Shown here: positions 56,584 to 64,000 of the stretch, in pieces
Position numbering within the stretch: the stretch's first letter is position 1
Layout: the number at the start of each line of letters is the position of its first letter
DNA from: Larimichthys crocea
Taxonomy: Eukaryota; Chordata; Actinopteri; Sciaenidae
Direction: 5' to 3'
DNA: 64,000 nt
Assembly: GCF_000972845.2 (NCBI RefSeq)
Contig: NC_040011.1
Coordinates: 25,958,379-26,022,378 of the forward strand
Notes under the pieces: generated by a model
What the model was told of the DNA's origin: nothing
The model's database searches: none
The model's input: only the letters and a program-made list of their open reading frames with translations
Translations under genes and position numbers: made by a program

Positions 56584-59499
56584 ATTTTCATTAATTGTGG
56601 TATTGTGGGAAAACAAAACTGAAGTCAGGCAGTATTTTAATGTCATGGTTTATCCACTGTTAATGAACTTATTAGTAATTTAAGATATGAAGAGAGATAT
56701 GAGAATATGGCAATTATTAATTTATAATTAAATAAGATAGAATCAACTTAAATTGTGTAGGACTGCATATGAACCCGCTCTCTTTCCACGTTCATCTATA
56801 CAGTACATTTAAGTACATGTTAGGGTCCTAATTTAAATGCTGTTAAGTCTCTCATTGCTGCCTATGGATACTGAGCTTTAAGTAGGGAAGAGTGAAATCC
56901 CTCATGTGTCTTAGTGGAATCGTGGGCTTGAGAAGACTGGATTTCAGTTCAATAGAAGCTGTAATTAGTTGTAATTTACGGGGCAACTCCTCCCCAGCGA
57001 CCCCACTGTGCAGAATCCCCTGGCCACTTGGAAAGATCATGTTTTCTTGCACAGTGCACGGCACTCAAATGAACCACAACACTGCCATAATGGCTTGCTC
57101 CCCACTGATTTGCCCACCTTGTGTAAGGTAGCTGAAAGTCACTTCCTGTGATGCTCAGTGGAGCGTACACCGCAGCTATTTCCATCTATTAAGATGTGAA
57201 GGAGCAAGGGTGCCCTAAGCCAACATAAACACATCAATAATAGAAGCAATTGAAACGATTGGCAAACTTGGTGGTGATGTGAAGACGTCAGTGCTTGATG
57301 TGTTTGCACCATCAGTAGCTGAAACTGACAATGTGTTTTTAGATCTAATGATGCATTTGCATGTAATTCTCTGTGCTTGTTATTGTTCTGAAATCAGTCC
57401 AGATGCAATTTGAGCGCATCAATTTAGAGTCCAATGTTACTCAAGCAACTAATGGACTCTCAGGCAAAATGAAAATTGCTTCCTAATGATCTGACTAAGC
57501 TTGATGGGTGAATCTAAATTGATTACTGTGCTAACATGAATGTAATATGGAATTAGCCTTTGAGAAGTGTGATCATATTTTTCTGGTACTTGCTGACCTT
57601 ATTACATTTTAGCATTTTAACGTCTTACTAATAGCTACCACTTTGTACTGTGTGCACTCTGGATCTTTTTTTTTCTCTTCCACTCATTCTGTTGATTAGA
57701 AAATATATTGATGGTCTCATTTTGTCAAGGCTGCAACAAACTAAAAGTGTTACGAATATAGGACATTAGAAGGCACATGAGTGTTTCTGTGGCTAATGTA
57801 GCTCATTCAGTCATCTTCTTGCTGTGTGATCCTCGGGATTTAAAAATAACAATAGACACAGTTTTTAATATCGCACAGTTTACTGAGCGTTGTACAAGAA
57901 GAGAATCAGCAATCATAATAAAGCCATAATATAAAAAGCTGAAGCCGTATACTGCATGCATAACAGTGACTTGTTAAGTTTTCATATTAGAATATTTGAA
58001 AGTGATTTACATGATATTTTATAGTTCCATCATGGTGCTTAAAAAAGGTGCTTTGTCTTGCATGAATACCTTGCATTCAAGTAAAATATAGCTGTAACCG
58101 TATTAGAGTACAATATACAGTATAATATAGATATTTCTAATATTGCAAATATCCAATCCATCTGACCTTTAAACAACCCCCAAACTACCTTGCTGTCTCC
58201 TTTGCTCCCAACTCAGCTTTTCTGCTGATGATACTGTGCAGGTGGTTTGTCCCTAGTTGTCACCAGAAATGACGGAGGTAGGGAGGGTGTGTGTATGTGT
58301 GTGTGTGTGTAACGGTAAGAAAAGCACAACATGGACCACAATGATTTTGACCCAAATGTTACACGAGGGGCTCCGTCTTGGTGTGAAGGACTGAGGGAGA
58401 CTTTAATACTGGCATGAGCTGGCAGCTGGAGCAGTGCACGCCAAGCGCTCATCACCCCACCCCACCGCATCTTCTTCCCCTTCGCCTGCTCATTCCTCCG
58501 CTCTGCTCTCGACCCTTTACAGCGGCTCACCTCAGTGACGATGAATAATGAATGTGACTAGACACATGGGTCAGAGGTGACGTGTCTGTGAGGGAGCAAA
58601 TTCCTCCTTGATTAGTACATAAAAAGCCAGGCCCATCTGCCTCTTCTCTGGGATTTGACAGGGGTCTGGGCAGGAATGCCAGGAGCCCAGGGACAGAGGA
58701 GCAGAGACAAGGCCTGGGCATTTGAGGGGGGGGGGTAGTCCTCTGTACCATGCAAGGAGAGACCCACAGCAGGGGGACTCACTTTATCATCACCTCACAT
58801 CACACAGACTCTGCAGCATTGTAATGTGCAAAGCTTGAACTTGCCTCCAGGCATGTTAGTCTTAGTGCAGTGTATACAAATCAGCCTACCAACCATTAAA
58901 TAGAATAACAGCACTAACTGTTTTGTATTAACTCATAAAACTTGAAAGTAATGGGAATTGTTTGAGGCTATCAATGCACAGGAATACATCTCTTTTATAA
59001 GTCATCATTAATATTTGAACAGAGATGCATAATATTTCCATTCTTCAAGGATGGATTAACATTTTTTTGTCTCCCCCTATTCCATTGTTACATTAAGGTA
59101 AGCGTTGAGTTATTTCTCCTTGCTTACTTAGCATAGAAAGTCCTTTCATTGGTGAGCAGCTCTTACCAGAAAATGTGGAGTTTGCTAGTTATCCACACAA
59201 GGGTCCTTTAGAAAGTTCAAGGCCATGTGCAACACCACTAAGAATTCCTTGAAGCTCCTGACCTCCCGTGGGGGGCATCATTGATCTTATTAGTCTTTAT
59301 GGAAGGATTAACAGTGGGGGTTCCTCTGTGGAGTTGTCCACTCATTTACACCGACAGTTTAGGGCACTGCGAGGTAAATTACCATACTGTATCCCACAGT
59401 AACAACGCAATATATACAGGCCCTAAACGAGGCCAGAGATAAGCAAACATGTTGAGAAAGGAAAACATGAAGCAGGTTCACCTCGTGTAGAGAGAAAGA
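56584..59499. other. Non-coding stretch, no gene recognised
   Basis: A TG tract lies at 58287-58310. The block 58400-58700 is GC-rich with two minus-strand frames (105 and 74 codons) that I do not recognise; it includes GAGGTGACGTGTC (CRE-like) near 58575. A G9 run lies near 58727. No gene is supported. Confidence 0.55.
58287..58310. repeat. (TG)n microsatellite, interrupted
   Basis: GTGTGTGTATGTGTGTGTGT, with one TA interruption. Confidence 0.9.
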
Positions 59500-59860
59500 A
59501 CATACCCTTCGGCAGCGGCTATAATTAATATGCTAAATTGAATTGCAATAATCGACTAGGGGACTAGCCTTGTGCTCTAGAGGTAGGATGATTAAAATGT
59601 TAGGCTTCAGTGAAGGGGTTATTGGGACCCTGGTGAATTAAGGATTGGATTTGATGGGAGACAATGCATCTTCTATTTTTCATTAATTAGCCTCAGATCC
59701 ATAAAACCCGTGAAAGACTTCAATTGTGTATTACTCCAGCCTCTCAATTACATCCATTCATTAGCTCTGAATGGCCTCCACCAAAGCATTATACAACATG
59801 CGTATGAGAATAAAAGAGTGAATGAAAGATTGAGTAGACTACCCTAATGCCACTGGATCC
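59500..59860. promoter_or_regulatory. Candidate conserved non-coding element
   Basis: One of the densest homeodomain-word blocks in the window: GGCTATAATTAATATGC near 59517, GTGAATTAAGGATTGGATTT near 59633 (bicoid-type GGATTA-like words) and TTTTCATTAATTAGCC near 59676. No simple repeats and no credible frame. Regulatory role inferred. Confidence 0.4.
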
Positions 59861-60870
59861 CATTCTTATATGTGGGGAGTTTATGAAAAACGGTTGGGGT
59901 CCTTTCGTCAAGTATCAAAAGGATGAATATGACATGGTCAACATCCAAAACAATAGACATGTGTGTAGAATGTGAAGTCATAATAAGTTTCTATTTAAAA
60001 CCTCAGCCATTGTGCACGTACAGACATTAATCAATATCAGCTTTTGATGGTGCACGACCAAACCAACAAAGTCTTTCTATAGTTTCCATTGAGCACCAGA
60101 TCTTCCAGTGAGCAGCTTCTTGAAGTATGTTTCTATATTATAGTGATGATGTAAGAATACATGGACTGTAATTGCCTGCAGAGGTGTACACAAAGGATCC
60201 ATAACGCTCTTAGTCATATATATCTTTGTTTAATTATAACCTGTGAAAACAAGTTGTATTTTTATTCTAACCTCAAAAGTAGATATTTCTGAACCACTAG
60301 GAGAATCCTCTGAGCTTTCAAACTGTTCATGCAGACAGCATATGCAAGAAGCTTTTAAATGAATAAAAAGACAGTGTATCGAGTTGTAGTTGTCTATGTA
60401 ACTCTCTATAGGCACCTAACAATCTGTGATTAAAATCTCAATTTCTTTTTTGCTGTGTCTTTGCATTACTCCAACTCAATATGGTTTTGTTTTTCTCCCA
60501 CAGCCCATAAAGCCAAGCTTGAGGATTTACTACATTTTGTTTTGATGCGTACATTTCCTTAAGAAGATTACAAAAAAAACAACAACTGTTGTTATATATC
60601 CTGTCTTCAGCAAGTCTCCCTCTCTCGCTCTCTCTCTGTGTGTGTGTGGCAGTGTGTGACTGCCTCTGTGTCTCCTTGTGGGTGCGTACATACACAGAGA
60701 CAGAGAGAGGTGCAGTGACAGTATGAGAGAGGTGCATGGTTGTGTAATGAAACCCATAATTACAGGGTGAGAGACGGGTATTGTTCATGCGATTGACAAG
60801 TCCCTTTCAGTCATGAGTGCAGTTTTCTGTCAAAGGCCTGTTTTTCTGTCTTCTTTTTTTTTTCTCCTAG
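59861..60870. other. Non-coding stretch with acceptor-like tracts
   Basis: TTTGTTTTTCTCCCACAG near 60485-60502 and TTCTTTTTTTTTTCTCCTAG at 60851-60870 are acceptor-like. CT/TG low-complexity sequence lies at 60618-60660. The minus-strand frame 60438-60788 is unrecognised. Confidence 0.5.
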
Positions 60871-60948
60871 AAGGCCGTGCACCTTCCGCTGCCGCTGCAT
60901 GAAAACACAAAGGCATCACTCTCCTGGATAGAGTGTGCTTGGCGATAA
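60871..60948 (+). other. Short exon-like segment after a strong acceptor
   Basis: After TTTTTTCTCCTAG (60858-60870) the sequence becomes GC-rich and stays open for 25 codons in one frame (KAVHLPLPLHENTKAS…, TAA at 60946-60948) and 18 in another. No donor and no recognised protein. It may be a cryptic acceptor only. Confidence 0.2.
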
Positions 60949-62585
60949 TGCATGATTTGCATTTAATTCTGGGATATGACAGGCTCCCTTATACAACAGT
61001 GGAGCACCAGGCCTAATTTACATTATGTTCTTATCAGGTGCCATAATGCTTTGTTAAGAGACAAACATTGGGAGAGTATGACATTTATCTGTGTGATATG
61101 ATAGTGATATGGTTAGCCAGTGTACATGTGTCTTGTGACAATAAAAACAGGCTGCTGATATGTTGTATTGTGGTAAAGGTGCACCTGCGTACACTTTGAA
61201 TGAAGCGAATGCCTCTGTGGATGTTATTTCTTTTATACGTGTATGTGTAGATTTGAGCAGACTGAATTATAAATAAACTCTTCCCCTGAAAAGATGAAAC
61301 TGTGTTCCAACTGTCAAACCTATTTCTCAAAAATGCTGTGCATGTTAGGTGTCATTCATGTAACGACATCTTCAAGTATCTGTTTTCACACCTGCCTCTT
61401 CACACACTCCTCACCTCTTTCCAATATTTGTAAAAGAAAAATCTTGTACTGTGAACACAATATAGCTCAAACCCTCCTCTTGTCCTGCAGCACAGCCCCT
61501 CCTGACAGTGTAAGCAATTTTATTGAACATGTTTTTTTCCTCTGACTAGTCTTCCAGAACAAAAGTTCCAGACAGGAGAATCTAGAATGTCACAAATCAG
61601 GTCAGTGCGTCCGGGTGTGTGATTTCTCAGATATTACACATTTTTAATTCCTCCTTACATGCCACCAGAGAATAGTAGAAGCAATGGTTGCCCATAATTG
61701 AAACATATTGTTGCTGAGCTTAGGATTCTTGTGGGAGATGGGCGGACAATGGAGGAAAACACAAGCCTGACCCTGGAGACAGACAGCACAGTCTGCTAGA
61801 AGTGTTGAAATCTCTCAAATCGAAGATGCATCACGATGTGGACGTCTGCATCCATGCAGTGACAGAACATAATCAGATGTATGCAGCCTACACAAAATTA
61901 TAGCCTAATGTTGACTGTTGCTTGTCAAACCTCGGCTAAAGTTATAAAGTTACAGTGTTGTGTTGTATTGAATTTTGAGCCAATGATAGGCTAATGGAAC
62001 ATCTTTGGCAAACCGACATTACTTTTATATTTTGGGAGATATGGTGGAGGAAGATCAGCTGCGAGCAATATTTGTAAAGTGGGCACCTGGGCACGAATTG
62101 TATGAACTGAATGGAAAGCATTAATTATTGGATATATGCAAGCTGTGTGTAAAATTTGCGTGACAAAAATGAAATACTTGTAATAATATACAACAAATTT
62201 GAGGAACCACAAATTACCATTCTCACCCTAGCAAACATTTGAGAGAGGGAAAAATCATTGGGAGTGATATTTATGTACTAAGGTGCGTCACATAGATACT
62301 GGTATTGGAAAGATGCAGCTAGACTCTAGAAAAATAAAATTGAGGCTGCAATACATTGAGAATTATGCATTCAATTCATTGACACGTGAATCATAATTGA
62401 AGCTTCACACCAGTGAAGACTCAAACCTCTACTGCTGTACAGTGTCTCATATCATCCATTCTCCCATATCAATGAACTCCCTCAGTCTCAGTGGTTTGCA
62501 CTGTTCATTTGCTCTTCTCTGCCTGATTATGGTACACATAGATGTTATTAACCCGTTGCATGTGTCAGGTCTGAGCAAGTATGAT
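60949..62585. other. Non-coding stretch, no gene recognised
   Basis: AT-rich unique-looking sequence. An acceptor-like CCTCTTGTCCTGCAG lies near 61476-61490, without a supported exon. Confidence 0.6.
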
Positions 62586-62870
62586 CCCTGCTCCGTGATG
62601 AGTGATTAAACACATATGGAGCATATCGGCATTCCCAATGAGACCCCTCCAGCCAGCCCGGGGATATGTGCTCATTCTCAATTGCTGGGCCTCACCTGCC
62701 ACCTGCACCTTTTTTAAAATTAATTTGTCACATATCTGAGGCCAGGAAACTGCCCGGCTGAGTGCCACCTCCATTTGAGCTCAGTGGTTTGAACACTATC
62801 AGAAGGGACGTGTCAGAAATGGCACAAATTGAATTGCATGTGAACTGCCTCACCATGTGCTATTGCTTGT
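62586..62870. promoter_or_regulatory. Candidate conserved non-coding element with E-boxes
   Basis: CTCACCTGCCACCTGCACC near 62691 carries two CACCTG E-boxes six bases apart. It is followed by TTTTTAAAATTAATTTG, with ATGAGTGATTAAACACATATGG (CATATG E-box) just before. There are no simple repeats and no credible coding frame. Function is inferred. Confidence 0.35.
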
Positions 62871-64000
62871 TTTTTTTGTGACAGGAAGACAAGCCCTCGA
62901 GCAATGATATGTTTTTTTTTTTGTTTTTTTTTTACTTCGCAAGTGTTATCCTAGTGATTTCTCTTTCACACCACAGATGATTGGAAGTGTTAACCACGTT
63001 TCCTGTGTATGACATGTCCCTTTGTCATGTCCTCCTGTCAACTGAGCGTTATAGCAAATTAATTCCCTCAGGACCCTTAGCCAGTTCTCCCTTACATTCA
63101 CTTTTTCTCCTTCACTAAAGTTCAAGCATTGTAATATCTACGGTCAGAAGAGAAATGGCTTGTCTATTAATACTGAAACTCTGTACAGGAGTTGAGATGG
63201 AGGACAGTTTGGTGAATGCTTTGGTGCAACAAGAATTCCCATAGGAATCACAATTTGCCTCAGCATTCCTGGCCCTTCACAGTTTAATAACTCAATAGAT
63301 TACCTGCCGCACTTTCCAAGGACATTAAACTCAGTCCTCCTCAGAATCGATGGGAAAGGGCTTTTTGGATATCAACGCTCAATACTGCACACTTCATTTC
63401 CTACACCACAGAGGCCCCCACATTTAATTATACCTCAGAAAATGGTTTTAATTCCGACTTTGTGCAGTTACGTAAAGTAGCTGCCAATGGGAGGAAGACA
63501 GAAACACATCATTGTAAAGTAGAAACGTCTGTTTCCCAAACATGGACAGACCAAATCAGGAAATGAAAATACTAGAATGATGAGCTGACATTTAAAACCT
63601 ATATTAAGTAAATGACTAAGAGATACATTTCTTTACAGACCATTATTTCACTGGAAAAAGACTGGCTTAAGTAGAGAATGTGAGAAATGGGCACTTATAT
63701 TTCAGACAGGTGGCAGGTAGGGAGGAGTTATTGGTGCCCACTTGCTTTGTCAAAGGCAAAAAGGTCTTTGGAAGGTCTTTTTCAAGTGTGACACTCATTG
63801 CTGCAGACTATTTACCCACGCTTGTGCTTTTATTTATCGCACGGTTCCACATCATGAATTATCTAATGTCTTATGGACTGTAAATTTCCCTAATGCAGTT
63901 CTGCGCCCTTTCTCTACACTTGCCTACAAACATACACGTGTGCACACACAAGCACACACCACAGTCAACCACACAATCGTAATACCCCTGAAGTCACCCT
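62871..64000. other. Non-coding stretch to the window end
   Basis: T/A runs lie near 62908-62932 and a CA-rich tract at 63930-63962. The small frame 63680-63883 is unrecognised. Nothing further is supported. Confidence 0.6.

Noticed and set aside
1..64000. tRNA, rRNA, CRISPR arrays, bacterial operons, retroviral or LINE reverse-transcriptase frames
   Set aside because: Scanned by eye. No cloverleaf with A/B boxes, no spaced direct repeats with unique spacers, no ribosome-binding-site-led gene strings and no reverse-transcriptase motif were found.

Overview
The window looks like vertebrate nuclear DNA, most probably from a spiny-rayed (perciform-type) teleost fish. It is AT-rich, has no bacterial gene layout, and is dotted with long TG/CA microsatellites and homopolymer A/T runs. 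It also carries interspersed repeats that I recognise from teleost genomes: a BED-finger hAT transposon, a MITE family beginning with AAGGTCCA, a CGTTTTC-rich inverted-repeat element, and an ancient 'ACTATTGGATGGATT … GATGGTGAACATGGTA' repeat. The species and locus cannot be fixed from the sequence alone. The repeat assignments rest on memory of family hallmarks, not on a database search.

No complete protein-coding gene is visible. Almost every open frame is short, unrecognised, or made of CA/TG repeats read as Cys-Val or Thr-His. The best host-gene candidate is a possible last coding exon at 32106-32244 (+ strand). It has a strong polypyrimidine/AG acceptor, a 45-codon frame ending in a stop, and an AT-rich tail with AATAAA signals at 33304-33313 and 33425-33430. 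If real, the 32 kb to its left would be intron of that gene and the DNA to its right would be intergenic or belong to another gene. Weaker splice-like sites lie at 13524, 39734, 47847-47865, 50333 and 60870. A juxtaposed acceptor/donor at 37620/37621 resembles a recursive-splice (ratchet) site.

Layout: 1-10.6 kb is non-coding with one full MITE (1588-1880). 10.6-31 kb is non-coding, with several blocks that resemble conserved non-coding elements (10.6, 13.9 and 28.5 kb) and the twin TG tracts at 19.2-19.4 kb. 31.0-33.4 kb holds a Z-DNA-prone tract, a GC-rich block and the candidate exon with its 3'UTR. 33.4-50.8 kb is non-coding, with the ancient fish repeat (38.3-38.9 kb), a truncated second MITE (41.5 kb), an inverted-repeat element (42.2 kb) and a long TG tract (46.9 kb). 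50805-51783 is an internally deleted hAT transposon with a perfect 8-bp target duplication and a broken BED-finger transposase remnant. 51.8-64 kb is non-coding with further enhancer-like blocks (52.3, 59.5 and 62.6 kb).

The best-supported features are the hAT insertion, the MITE pair, the inverted-repeat element and the microsatellites. Regulatory calls are inferences from base composition and homeodomain/POU/E-box-like words, and need cross-species alignment. I found no undescribed system that the sequence alone proves. The candidates most worth testing are the ratchet-like splice site and the candidate terminal exon.
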